64,000 nt of DNA from Chromera velia (Eukaryota; Sar; Chromeraceae): contig JAHBMJ010002861.1 in the NCBI GenBank assembly GCA_018398765.1, forward strand, positions 30,841-94,840, given 5' to 3'. Each line of letters opens with the position of its first letter. Within the stretch, counting starts at the first letter, position 1. The position numbers and the translations under genes were made by a program. The notes beneath the pieces were generated by a model, which did not search any database, was not told the DNA's origin, and was given only the letters and a program-made list of their open reading frames with translations. This document shows positions 10,752-22,747 of the stretch, in pieces.

Positions 10752-12540
10752 GGAAGAGGAATTCCGTGTGGAAGGACCAGGTTTGCGCTTACACGAACAG
10801 AGGAGGGGCGCAACGGTGTCTTTCCTTCAGCTGGTCATTTTCTGCAGCAATTGGCGAACCAATCGGAATCGACAAATCAGAAACCTGAGGGCTTGCGAGG
10901 GATGCTTCCCGAGTTTTCGGCACCATGTGCTCTGGTTTGGGTGTTCCGTGTTGCCGAGCAAAGATGCTCCACCTTGTTGCACGGCGCTCTGGGGGGGAGT
11001 AAGGAGGAAAGGGGGGGCATGTGGAGCATGCGGCGAAGTGCGGGAGAACATCGAGTTCGTTCTTTGAATCATTGACAAAAGCAAACGCAGAACCAGGTCA
11101 CGACTGTCATGAATGAGGAGAACAGTAACGACCTTTCAGTCTCAAAACCTCTATCTCCTTTTCGGGTCATCTTACAGGTTGGTCTTTCATATGCAGTGTG
11201 TTGCTAGTGTGACGGACGTATCAGACAAGCAACCTTTTCTTCTCTTTGAAGTTAAGATCCACTTCTTTCCCTTTTTCGCGTGAAGAGCAGTTCACTTCGT
11301 TTGGTGCTTCGCGGTGTTGAAGCAATGAAAATGCACAGTCGGGCTGGATCACCTTGTGCTGTCACAAGTACATCTACATAGACTCAGACACACATTACAG
11401 ATAGACGCAGAGCAATGCCAGGGGAAGGTCACAATACAGCTTGTACGGCTGGCTCTCTCTGCCTTTTCTCTCTCGCGTGCGCGTCCCATTTCGTATTGTT
11501 TGGTCTGTGCTCTTGCTCCGTGTTTCCCTTTCTCGTACCGCTTCTCAGCCTCTCTTTCCTTCTCCCACATTTTGATCTGCTGAGCATCGGCAACAGATTC
11601 ATTTTGGACTGTTCTCTGTGAGCATCTGCAGGCACAAGAGTGTCGACTTCAGTGAAGCGGGAGCTAGACGCTTCTTCATCGTCCAAAGAATTCCGTTTGC
11701 AAGGACCAGGTTTGCCCTTGCAAGAGCAGGGGGTGCACGGAACGGTGTCTTCCCTCTAGCTGGTCATTTTCTGCAGCAATTGACGAACCAAATGGAAGAG
11801 ACAAATCAGAAACCTGAGGGTTTGCGAGGGATTGCGGATGCTACTCTGTTCCCAAGCTTTCGGCACCATGTGCTCTGGTTTGATTTGTTCCAGGGGCTCA
11901 GGGGTGGAGGTAAAGGGGAAAAGGGGGACATTCTGACGACAGCGGTGCCTGGAAAGCTCGTTTGTCTGGTTTCTTCAGGCAAGCCAGCTTCTCCGGCCTA
12001 CCACAGTCCGCCTACCTGACTGCCGAGGAGCAAAACGAGCGACCTGGAACAACGCTGGAGTGTCATCATCGCAGCATGGATGGTCGCATGTCGACTGAAC
12101 CGCCCTCAGGGGAGACGTGACAGAGGCCTCCACCAACAGGCCATCTCCAGTCTCCGGCAGCCACCCCCCTTCCAGCGAAGCAACCGTTCGCCAAGCGGAC
12201 ATCGTTCTGCAGTGAAGCAGTGAAAATGCTGAGTCGGGCTGGATGATGCACCTCCTGCTGTCATATGTTCATCTACATGGACGCGGGAATACACTACACG
12301 TACACGCAGAGCAAAACCAGGTAAAGCAAACATTACATTTCGTGCGGCTGGCTCTCTTTCTGTTTCTCTCTCGCGCGCGCGCGCACGCGGCCTGTTCCGT
12401 CTTCTTTTGTCTGTGCTCCTTCTCCGTGTTTCCCTTTCTCGTACCGCTTCTCAACCCCTTTTCTCTTCTCCCCAATTTTGATCTGCTGAGCATCGGCAAC
12501 AGATTCATTTTGGACTGTTCTCTGTGAGCATCTGCAGGCA
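10752..12540. repeat. ~0.9 kb tandem duplication, two units plus a partial third copy
   Basis: Unit 1 runs about 10752-11640 and unit 2 about 11683-12540 in the same order. Shared landmarks are the gaattccgt...ggaccaggtttg block (10760/11690), aacctgagggcttgcgagggat-type text (10880/11811), a gggctggat block (11340/12236), and a long shared 3' part ending gagcatctgcaggca (11634/12540). A partial older copy of the left landmark lies at 10590-10680. The first part of each unit has an open plus frame with similar residues (EFR..GPGL.L.EQ), so an exon may have been duplicated, but in unit 2 it ends in a stop. No gene is called here. Confidence 0.75.
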
Positions 12541-13180
12541 ACTTCTGCTCCGGGAGCTGAAGGGGGAGAAACGAAAGGCGCCGCAATACAGGGCCTATCT
12601 TGTTGCTCGCCTCACGGGAGCTGACTAGGCCAACAGGTGAGCTGCTTTGGCGTTTCACCGATCTTCTGGGGGGAGTAGAGGAGGGGAAAAGTGAGGGAAG
12701 GAGAATGAAGCGATTGAGGGACAGGAGCATTTCAGCGGGGTAACACAGGTCACTTGTTTACGTTTCGGAGTGATGAGAGACTAGGCTTGCGCGGGACTCG
12801 GGAGAATGATCAGTTTTCTCGTTTCTTCATGTTGGGGTCAAAAGAGGGCACACTGAGAGGAGAAGAAAAACCACAAATGATGGGATGGAGGTGAAAGTAC
12901 TCTGATCCTTGCTTTGGGCGGCGGGTTGCTTTACGTGTTTTTGGTCTGCTTGGACTACTGTCACGTGTGTTCTTCACATTATTCTGCCTCAGCTTCTGTC
13001 TGGTCCTGCCATGCTGTTTTACACGGGGGGACTTCGTGTGACTCTCGGTTGACTTGACTTCCTTTTTCCTTTGCTGCCATCTCTGTCTGTCCCTCTCGGT
13101 GTATATATGTCACTTTTGACTCCAAGAAATCAACGCTTCTATCGATGTCTCGATCTCTCTCTCTCTCTGTGTGTCTGCAG

Positions 13181-13576
13181 GAAGACCGCTCATATAGCGG
13201 CTCATGCGCAGACATGATGGGTGTCCTTGCTCAAAAAGCCCAAAGCCAAAGCAAAGAGCGAAGACGTGGGGGTGGCCCAGTGCCACAGGTCAGTGTATCG
13301 ATAGTTCTCATCCCTGCATTGCATGAGTGCATGGGTGATCCTCACGTTCTGGAGCTGTCTGCTGCTGCTCCTTCGCTACGTCCAAGAGAAGTGACTCTGT
13401 TTGCCTGTAGACGTTTTGTTGCCGTTTCCAGCACATTTGGTGGATTCCGAAGCATTTCTGTTCTCTTCCGGACTCTGTGTGTGCCTATTTTCCATCTGAT
13501 CTCTCTCGATGCCTCTCCAACGGTCTCTCACCCTGCCTCTTTCTTTATGTATTTATTTATTTATTCATTTATTTAT

Positions 13577-13625
<49 letters not shown>

Positions 13626-14011
13626 TGTGTATGTGTGTGTGTATGTGTGTGTGTGTGTGTGTGCGGGAGAAGTACCGAAGCTGGCCTTCACGCTTTGTCC
13701 GGCCTTGCATTTAGACGAGAAGAAGTGTAGCCTTTCTTGATTGTTTTACTGTCGTTCAGTCTTTTTCTTGTTGCTTGGGTCTTCTCTCGCGTACCATCCT
13801 CTGCTGTTCTCTGCTCTGCTTTGCCCTGCAGCTCTTCTTGCAGCCGCACGCACACCAGTCATCGGCCTCATTGCTTAGGGGGACTTCCGACCTTGCAGAC
13901 GCAGAGTTGTCCTTCTCTCACGTACTCGGGGACCTCCACAGACATGCACGTGCTCAGAACATGGGACCGTCGCTTTTGCAGCGCCGCCGTGAAAGCCGGA
14001 ACCCCCGTTGA
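13181..14011 (+). CDS. Probable last two exons of an unrecognised small gene
   Basis: Exon 13181-13288 (36 codons) lies between a tgtctgcag acceptor and a GTCAGT donor. A following exon, starting near 13831 after ccctgcag and ending at a stop at 14009-14011, continues in the same phase. The joined sequence is Ser/Gln/Arg-rich (for example VLAQKAQSQSKERRRGGG) and matches no family I know. The upstream exons and start codon were not found. The intron holds TTTA, TC and GT tracts (13551-13662). Confidence rests on splice signals and phase only. Confidence 0.35.
13551..13664 (+). repeat. Compound microsatellite (TTTA)n(TC)n(GT)n
   Basis: TTTA-type units at 13551-13580 pass into TC units to about 13607 and then GT units to 13662. 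Composition alone shows this. Confidence 0.95.
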
Positions 14012-17000
14012 GAGTCGCCGCCGACCGCTTTGCAGACTCCCCAAGACATCAAAGAAAGAAGGACAGAGGGGGGCCAACACACAAGGAACCGACAGCTGTG
14101 TCCGGCCTGCCAGATTCCTCCACACATTGTCGCACGATGTTGTGGAAAGCGGTCAGCATGCGCCAGCCGACAGACTGTCGAGGAAAGAAGAAACACATGC
14201 GAAAAAAGTGAAGAGAGCGAGCAATGGAAGACGCCCGAATCCCTTTCCGACGCACGACCCCTAAAGTTTCCATCTCAAAAGGCTCCAACAGAAGAGGCTC
14301 CACTTCTTTTGTCCTGAGAGCGGCCATTGTGGAGCCTCCGCTTCTCAACACGCACAAGTCAGAATGCATTCTGCCTCCCTTCTTTATCGCCCCGCTGTTT
14401 CCGTCTCTGACGTCAAGCAATTAATCTTATGACCAGAAACAGTTGAGACAAACGCCAAGAGGCCAGCCCAGGCGAGCCACCCCACTAAGGACGGCCTTAT
14501 TGACTCTGCCTTCTGTCTCCCGCTGCTTTCTGCTCCGCTGCCCCTCCATCCCCTTAGCCGAAGAACAAGCAGAAGCATTCTCATCGTAGTCACAAATACT
14601 TTGCACTGGACTCTGTCTGCAGACACGAGTCTCTGCTGCGACGGCCCGCAGCTCTTCTGTCCCCGAAGGCTGCAATGCTGGAAGGAAAACAGCGCCCGGC
14701 AGCGCTAGAAGAGACCTCCCAAAGTCCTCTCGATCGATCGACGTACTCTGCCCTCGATCTCATCGCCGCGATCGCCGGTCCGTGTGTCTGCTCTCTCTGG
14801 TCGAGTGCTCGCTCCTGCAGTCCTTCCAGGGGAAGCGCCAAGAAGAACGACCGTCGCTTCTGCAGCACTTGTAAGTGCGGCTCCTCACGGAGCGTGCACG
14901 GCTTCCTCCGGTTGCTTCTGCAGCCCTTGTAAGCGCAAAGCACACGCAGAGAGGACATGAAGTAACTCTGGCATGAAATCACGAGCTCGAGGTCTGGCAC
15001 ACCCCCTTTGTTGCCTGCATCGCGTAAAGTGCACGAAGCTACACGCTTGGTGGCTAGAGCCTTCAACAAAAGGTGGAGGAAAAGGGAACAGAAGCGTAAA
15101 AAAGAAAGAAGACCCCTTCAACTAAAGTCCCGCAAGAGAGCCTCCTAATCTCTGCACAATTGTACCGACAGGCACTTAAATTGCAATCAGACTGCGGTGT
15201 GCCAGTCAGTTCCCCCCCCAAAGACACGTCGACTTGTTCCCACCGGCAGGACCGCCTCCTAGAAGCGAACGAAGTGCCGAGCTGCCAAAGGCGACCGAGC
15301 CATGGAGTGTGGCTGGTCTCACGGCAGATGCAACAACTCAGTCTGACAGTGGCAAGATGAGATTCAGCTTGAGGTCGTCTTGCCAAGTGCCGGTGCAGAA
15401 GAAAGGTGAAGAAACGATTGCAGAGACTCACAGTGAGTCCGCCGGACTCTCGTCTGTCTCCCCTAGGAGGTTTTTCCTTCCTGTCTTCCCTCCCTCTCTC
15501 TCTTTGTAGTATGAGTGCCCACAGGGTAGTCCGGCAGCGTCCCTGTTGGATGAAAGCCCTTCCTCTGTTGCTGGAAGGGTTCCTCCCATGCGGTCCAGGC
15601 AGGTCGTCTCACAATTAACGGAGGTCGAGCGTCCCTGTCGTTGGAAGGTGGGAGTGGGTACGAGTGCTACACAGAGAAGACAAGAGAAAAAAACAGAAGA
15701 AGACATAACGATCGCTTCCTCATGCGGAACGTTCGGGGGTCATTGCGGAAGGAAGACCGAGAAGGGAGTCTAGCGGCTGCAGGTGCACACCAACCCCTCA
15801 TTCGGAATCCCCTGCAGGCCAAGTTAGAGAGAGGCTGAGGCGATCCGAACCGGATGCTGTCAATCACTGGAAGCAAAGGAGACCCAACAAACAAAACTGT
15901 CGGGTGGATGCCCATCAGTACAGAATTGACTGTGAGTCAATACCGTCGGAATTCTTCTCCAGGGGCCACCCCTGAGTGCCTCCTCTGAGGACGTTCTCAC
16001 CTCCACGTTGAAAACGAAGCACGAGGATGCACTGACCTCGTCATGACCGCTAAGGTGGGACCGTTCCCCAGACGGCCCCCACGCCTGCAGCACTAGCTAC
16101 TAGTCTAACCCGGAAGTCTCTTCTCCTTCATCTTCGCCATCCCTCTTCGTCCCGTGGAAACAGGCACCCTGAGTGTGTCGTGCCGCCTGGAGAGCAAGGG
16201 CAAGGTCGACCAACAAGCTTCGAACATTCGTGCTTGTCACCATTGACTGCAGACAGTCAAGGGGGCTGTCTGTAAGCGATGGGAGACCGCAAACAGCACT
16301 CAGGATCATGCTCTCTGGCCAAGAAAAGAAACTGTCTCCATCCACATTAACCCTCCAAACCCTTCGCAAACCTTCCCCCCCCCCTTCTCGGATACTGGAA
16401 GAGAGAAAGAGACTCGAGGATTCGTTGAGAGAGACGCACGCACTAGGTTGAGCAGGAGCCCCATCGCTTCCCAAAACCCGCAGAAGAAGTAGATGACTTC
16501 CAAATCAATCCCTATTCTTCTAATGCAGTCTCAGGCATGCTGTGAGGCAGAAAGACGGTCGAAGGGCCTGGGGCGACAGAAACAGAGAAAGCAAATTTTG
16601 CAGTCGAATGAATTGATCGAGAAAGAGCGTTCCGAAGAGCTTCGCCTGATGCGCTCCCCTTCTTCAGGAGATCCATATCCTTGCCGATACTCGCATCCAC
16701 CTCCAGTGTGTACGGGTCCACCCCTCCAGTCTTTGTCACATCCCCGCCTGCTCTGACAGAGACATGAAGGGGATGGAGGGGCATGAGAATTTGGCTTGAC
16801 TCGAGAGGTTCCTGGGACAACCACAGACCATCGGCGGACAAGCCCCGTGGACGTCTGCGCCACCGCGCTTATTCACGTCAGTCCTGCCCCGACATTCATT
16901 GGTCGTCCTTGCCCTTTTCTCAATGGTTGCATGCAAACGTGTGTGGGAAAGAGAGAAAAGAAACCTCTCAGCAGCATCTCAATTCATGCCGCTCTCTAAT

Positions 17001-18299
17001 CACGTGCTTGAGAAGAAAACAAAACACCAGTTCCTTTGTGTCTTGTGCAGCTTGCTTTGACTGCGGCCTTCCAGCTGGCAGGCGCTGAACAACTTCGCGT
17101 CCTTCGCTACACAGGGTTGCATCCTTCGCATCCTTCGCAGACGATGCGTATTTGATTGGGAGAAGCCGTCAGGGTACTCAAGGGTCGGATGTTGCGGGAA
17201 CTCCCTCTCCCCTCTCTTGTTCTCTTGCATGGAGGTGGAGCCAGGAGTGTAGGCGTCTAGGTAGGCGTCTCACTCCAATCGGACTTCCAATCAGCATAAT
17301 TCGTCTGCCGTTCTGCTTGTTCCTGGGCCAGACCTCCACATCTTGACATTTTCTCTCTCTGTTGCGAAGGAGGCCACAACCCCCAGATTTTCCCCCATTC
17401 TACGGAAAGGAGTCCCATTCTCCAGCATTATACTGGCCAGTCAGATGGTTGGAGTCCCTCCTTTCACCAAGTCTGAAAAAAGAGAAGCACATACTGAGCA
17501 GAAGGACCGTCAGCCTGTCTCTCTGCCTTTCTTTGTCTGTAGAATCTGTGCCCACAGGGTGATCGGGAAGCGTGCCCTTCCGAAAAACGTCTTTCCCTCC
17601 CCTCTGGAAGGGAACGGAAGGATTCCTCCCCAACGGCACCACACAGGTCGTCGTAGAAGGGTGGACCATCGGGAGCGAAACGCAACACCTTCTTCCCGCC
17701 TTCCATCCTCACGCCCCCCCGACCCTGCGTTCTCTGCCGTGAGCATCCAGAAGGGGCGGGGAAGCCGCTGAGAAGAGGAGGAAAGTTCGAGAGGCGAGAC
17801 CTCCACCCACCCAGAATTGAGAAACTGGTTTGACGGCACAGTTGGGTGTCAGGATTCAAGGAAGACACGTTCGAGTCGTCTGGGTGGCGAGCACCCTTGC
17901 CCCCCCTCCTTGTTATCTATCGCTTCCCTTTCCCCTTTACCTCACGCTTCCCCTCCCTGTCCGAGGCTCGTCACCTGGAAGAAGAAGGCCTTGAGCTTGT
18001 CAGCGGAGGCGAGAAGGGCAGAGGAGAGCAGAGGAGAGGGGCAGAACAGAGGGCCAACGGTGTGAAGAGCTCCGAAATCGGGTCCCGCGTGCACATCCTT
18101 GGGACAATGCTGGTCCCGTGCGTTATGACAGTCGACTCCTGCCTCCTCAGGGCCCCTTTCTCGGGCAAAGGAGAGGGGAGAAGAAAGGATAGAAGAACCT
18201 CACCGAGGGGGCTGCCAACTACATAAGCCCCTCCAGAGCTGCAGTGGGGGGTCACATGGTACCGATACGCTGCAACCTACGATGGACACGTAAACACAC
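14012..18299. other. Repeat-laden region without a supported gene
   Basis: No frame here has both splice signals and coding character. Similar words recur at a distance: the gcccacagggt...ggaagggttcctccc block near 15515-15600 is echoed near 17545-17640, suggesting old duplications. 16106-16540 is one copy of a recent duplication listed separately. Confidence 0.5.
16106..16540 (+). repeat. 435 bp duplication, copy A
   Basis: Nearly identical, by eye about 97%, to 19700-20135 in the same orientation. Differences are a few substitutions and a one- or two-base change in short runs. The copies begin at taacccgg and end at tcaggcatgc. No open frame is shared in a way that suggests protein coding. 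Confidence 0.92.
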
Positions 18300-18618
18300 A
18301 GTCAGTCAGTCAATCCGTCCGTCAATCAGTCAGTCAGTCAGCCAGTCAGTCAATCCGTCCGTCAATCAGTCAGTCAGTCAATCCGTCCGTCAATCAGTCA
18401 GTCAGTCAGTCAGTCAGTCAGTCAATCCGTCCGTCAATCAGTCAGTCAGTCAATCCGTCCGTCAATCAGTCAGTCAGTCAATCCGTCCGTCAATCAGTCA
18501 GTCAGTCAATCCGTCCGTCAATCAGTCAGTCAATCCGTCCGTCAATCAGTCAGTCAATCAGTAAGTCAGACAGTCAGTCAGTCAGTCAATCAGTCAGTCA
18601 GTCAGTCAGTCAGTCAAT

Positions 18619-18650
<32 letters not shown>

Positions 18651-18656
18651 CAGTCA
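18300..18656 (+). repeat. Minisatellite of (GTCA)n with interspersed atccgtccgtca blocks
   Basis: About 355 bases consist of cagt units broken at near-regular intervals by caatccgtccgtcaat, giving higher-order units of roughly 24-32 bases. The same GTCA word recurs at splice donors in this window. Any open frame across it is an artefact of composition. Confidence 0.95.
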
Positions 18657-19232
18657 ATTTGCCTGTCTGCTTGATTATCTTCTTGCTTCCATGACAGTCG
18701 TTTCCCGTGTCGTTTTTTCATTCGGAGAAAAATACAATAAGTCGCATCTTCGTCTTCTGTCTGTCCGTCCGTTTGTCTGTTTGTTCGTCTGTGTCCCTGT
18801 TCCGTGCTCTTCCCGTCTGCGCTGTCTGTTGAATCCCCAACGATGTACATGCCGAGAGATCTTTTTACAGAAGAGCTTTCTTGAGTCCCTCTCTGTCTTT
18901 CATGCAGCTGCCTTCAAGACGACGCAGAGTTTTCTTCAGAGTTTCCATGCACACCGCTCTCCATCTACGAGACGTCTGTGCGGAACTCCTTCCTCCTCGC
19001 GGCCCCCTTCCCGAGGACAGAAGAAGTCAACCTGACCGCTCGAGGTGACTGACAACCACACCAACGGGAAGCTGCAGTGGGAGACACGTGGAAACAATAC
19101 TCTGCAAAGACGGACTGGTCAGTGAGTAAGTAAGCCAGCTAGCTTGCATTTTTGTCCTTCTGATTTTGTTTTCTGCCTCCTGTCTGTCTGTTCGTCTGTC
19201 TCTTTGTTCGAACAGGACAATGAAAAATAAAT

Positions 19233-19233
19233 T

Positions 19234-19266
<33 letters not shown>

Positions 19267-19283
19267 ACGTATGGTTGTATGTA

Positions 19284-19323
<40 letters not shown>

Positions 19324-19324
19324 T
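19233..19324 (+). repeat. Compound microsatellite (GT)n(GA)n
   Basis: GT units interrupted by atgt words at 19233-19305 are followed by GA units to 19323. Confidence 0.95.
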
Positions 19325-19699
19325 CGGAGTGAGTCAGAATGCGAGAATACATGTGTCTGTGTGCACCTCTTTTTTGCCACAACTGACCGCCTTCATGTGT
19401 GTCGGATGTCTGCCTGCAGGTACTCAGAGCGTCACCTCTTGAAGGCCTTGAGGTCGGAGTCCGTCAGGGGCCTCGCGGTGTTCCCTGCAGTGAATGTCTC
19501 TGAACAAATAAGGCAGTGATCCCTCCTGCAGGGCCTCTGAAGAGACCGCTGCTGAGAGCATGACAATGGTCAATCCACTGGAATCAGCATCATTTGAAGA
19601 CTGCCCAACATCTGTCCGGGGACCTGCAAACGTGACGGAGAGTGAGGTGACGCCTTGCCTAACAAACGGTCAAAGTGCGTGCCGGCCTAGCTAGCAGTG

Positions 19700-20135
19700 T
19701 AACCCGGAAGTCTCTTCTCCTTCATCTTCGCCATCCCTCTTCATCCCCCTGGAAACAGGCACCCTGAGTGTGTCGTGCCGCCTGGAGAGCAAGGGCAAGG
19801 TCGACCAACAAGCTTCGAACATTCGTGCTTGTCACCATTGGCTGCAGACAGTCAAGGGGGCTGTCTGTAAGCGATGGGAGACCGCAAACAGCACTCAGGA
19901 TCATGCTCTCTGGCCAAGAAAAGAAACTGTCTCCATCCACATTAACCCTCCAAACCCTTCGCAAACCTTCCCCCCCCCCTTCTCGGATACTGGAAGAGAG
20001 AAAGAGACTCGAGGATTCGTTGAGAGAGACGCACACACTAGGTTGAGCAGGAGCCCCATCGCTTCCCAAAACCCGCAGAAGAACCAGATGAGTTCAAAAT
20101 CAATCCCTATTCTTCTAATTCAGTCTCAGGCATGC
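19700..20135 (+). repeat. 435 bp duplication, copy B
   Basis: Direct repeat of 16106-16540, 3.6 kb downstream. The sequences diverge on both sides of the shared block. Confidence 0.92.
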
Positions 20136-21182
20136 ACATCTTCTGCAAGAAGATGGGCGAACGGGACAGGAACGCCCCTCCCGAAACCTTTCCCTGCTTC
20201 TGTCCTTTCCCCCACACACCCTTCCCTCCAGACGACACCCTCCGGTATCCCCCACCGCACTAAGGCAGTCTAAGCCTTTCGTCGTCTCGCCTGATCCCCC
20301 CCTTCCGCCTGTATCTCTCGGACGATCCACAAGACGGAACAGGGACTGAGAAACTAGAGAGGGGGTAGAAGTCCGTCCCCAAAGACTCGTCAACGTCAAT
20401 CCGGGGACCCGCAAACATGACGGAAGAACGCCCCCCTGCCGGGTCCTCATTTCACCCTGTGTCAACTCACACAAGTTCCAGTGCCGTACGACCGCTCTTC
20501 TTCTCAATCCCCCCAACACAGTGTAACTCGGTCTCCCATACCACGCAATCTAATCCGAGCCCTACTCCAACGCCTTTCACCCCATCCTTTCCAGTTGCAG
20601 TGCCCTGAGGGTCGATAAGTAAAAAAGCGAAGATCCCACAACAAATCGGTGTTTCCGACAGTGATCATGCAGATGCAGAGACGTAACCCCTAGCGTAACC
20701 CTGAAGCCCCGACATGCAGTCGGCCCCTGTGGAGAAAAGTAGCGAGCAGAGTGCGGAATTGTACACCTTTGTTTGCCGAAGCAAGCGGCTGTGTAGCTGC
20801 AAGAGGCTGGAAACGAAGGGATGGCGAGGAATAAGTTTAACTTAGGAGGGAAGACCCCCACAGAGACGCACAAGGAGGAAGCGAAGAGACGCCCACGGAG
20901 ACGCATTTCTCTTACCATTCTCTGTTTTCTTCCCCACTAGCTTCTTTGTTTTTTCATGCCCCTCATCCCCTCCTCCAAGACATGAAGAAGGAGGAAGCAA
21001 ACGAAAATCGAATTACAGGAAAAATGATTAATGATAGCGTAGCGAAGAGTCATCAAGGAATGCGGCATGGAGAGGAAACAAAAGAAGAGAAAGAGGGAGA
21101 CACATTCTTCTCACCAGCGTCTCTTTTCTTCCCCGGTCGTTCATGTCTTTGGGAGCGGGAGGCGCGGGGGGAGGGGCCGGGG

Positions 21183-21188
21183 NNNNNN
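21183..21188. other. Run of six undetermined bases (gap)
   Basis: nnnnnn is present in the sequence inside a G-rich stretch. Confidence 1.
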
Positions 21189-22747
21189 GGGGTCAGGGGC
21201 ATGACGACATCTTGGATGCAAATCTGGGCGGGGGGCTAGGCGGGGAGCAGGTAGGGGAGTGACTTATGGAAGGGAAGAAGCGCGGAGCCCTATGAAAAGC
21301 TTTCGGAATTTATAGGCCGAGGCTTTTTCGGGAGACTTGACGTATGACCTAGCGTGTGACTGACTCTATGACTGACCGAAAGACTGACTTTGATGCAAGT
21401 TTCACCATGCATGAGAACGGCCTTAATTTAATCTCTACATCGTCCAGTTCTAAGTCAGATGAACATTGACTTTCTTTTTTTTTCTCATTTTAAATATAGT
21501 AATTCAATTTACGTTTATAAACAAAAAAAAAAATAGGGTAAATTCTATTTGTTTTTTTTGTATTGGTCCCCGAGTGCCAGCGAGTGGCTAGCCTGAGTCA
21601 TGGCAGTTATATTATCCTATGACATAGCGGGAACTCGATAGCGGAAATGAGAGCGGGAAGGCTTAGCCTATAGCTTTGCGTATGCCTGAGCGCAGAACCA
21701 ATCAATAATGTTTTTTAAGTTGACGAATAAATTTATAAATTATATGATTCTAAATTTCAACTTAATGCAATATTTAAAAGTTAAAACTTAAGCTAAAACT
21801 TAAGTTACATAACCGATTTTTTACTTACTAATGATCACATTGTTCATCATTACACTGATGATTACAGATTTTTTACTCTAGCAATTGTCATGTTGTTTAT
21901 CGTACACTGATTTGGAGTCTAGTCATCTTAGACTTATCTAAGCAGCTAGCTAAGCAGCTCGCTAGGCAGCTAACTAAACGAGGCGTAAGTATTTTTTTCT
22001 TAGTTTTTTTTTTTTAGTCTTTCTTTCTTGAAACGGGGAATAGAAGTGAATAAAAGGATACGGGGGTGTCTTTCTTTGGTTCTCCTTCCTTGAAACAACA
22101 CTGAACTGTGTGACTGAAGAACATGCGATCATTCATAGAGGACATTGACACAGACGGGGGTGCATGAGCACGCTGCACACAAGGAGCAGAACAGAAAAAG
22201 AAGGCAAAAACAACTGCAGGCGTATTCGACTCCCCTCCGTCCAACGATCTGACCATTCATTACTGAATGCATCTGGCCAGCAACATCAGGGTGGCTGCGT
22301 TTCACCCAGTTGGATGTGCATCTATGGGTACATACGTCCGCTCATTCAATACATGATCATAGGAATCAAAAAACGAAAGTCGCAGAGGTAAGACTTGCAT
22401 GCGCCGACCTACACACCGAACATTCACTCACCCCTAGTTTCATTTGATCCCACCAATGTACAACCCCCTCTCACCCAAACGCAAGCACAGGCTCACAGGA
22501 AGAGAGTGAGACAGAGAAAGATCATGCAACAAAGGCGGCTCTATGCAGTCCCTGGGAGGCCTCCTAGCCTCTCTTCATACGAATTGCAATTAAGAAACCC
22601 TCTGCATCCCCTCATCGCGATAGGACGCCCAGACTGAAAAAGCGGAAGTCTCAAGTCAGACGCGAGCAAACTGAAAAAAAAAACAACGAGACAAGACAGA
22701 AAGCACCTGCATGAAGTGCCGAGACGGAAAAAAGAAAGTACAAACAA

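Larger units (their letters stand above)
18657..22747. other. Region without a supported gene; contains an assembly gap
   Basis: I found no convincing exon. A GT then GA tract lies at 19233-19324. Six undetermined bases at 21183-21188 mark a gap or masked base run in GC-rich sequence. 21290-22010 switches abruptly to AT-rich DNA with no coding character, perhaps an old insertion. 22015-22747 is probably 3' flank of the ATPase gene. Confidence 0.5.

Noticed and set aside
14049-15069. Minus-strand frames at 14049-14420 and 14590-15069 as genes
   Set aside because: There are no splice sites or recognisable domains, and the composition is like the surrounding non-coding DNA.
18244-18564. 106-residue frame rich in Ser, Gln and Val
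   Set aside because: It is the translation of the GTCA minisatellite.
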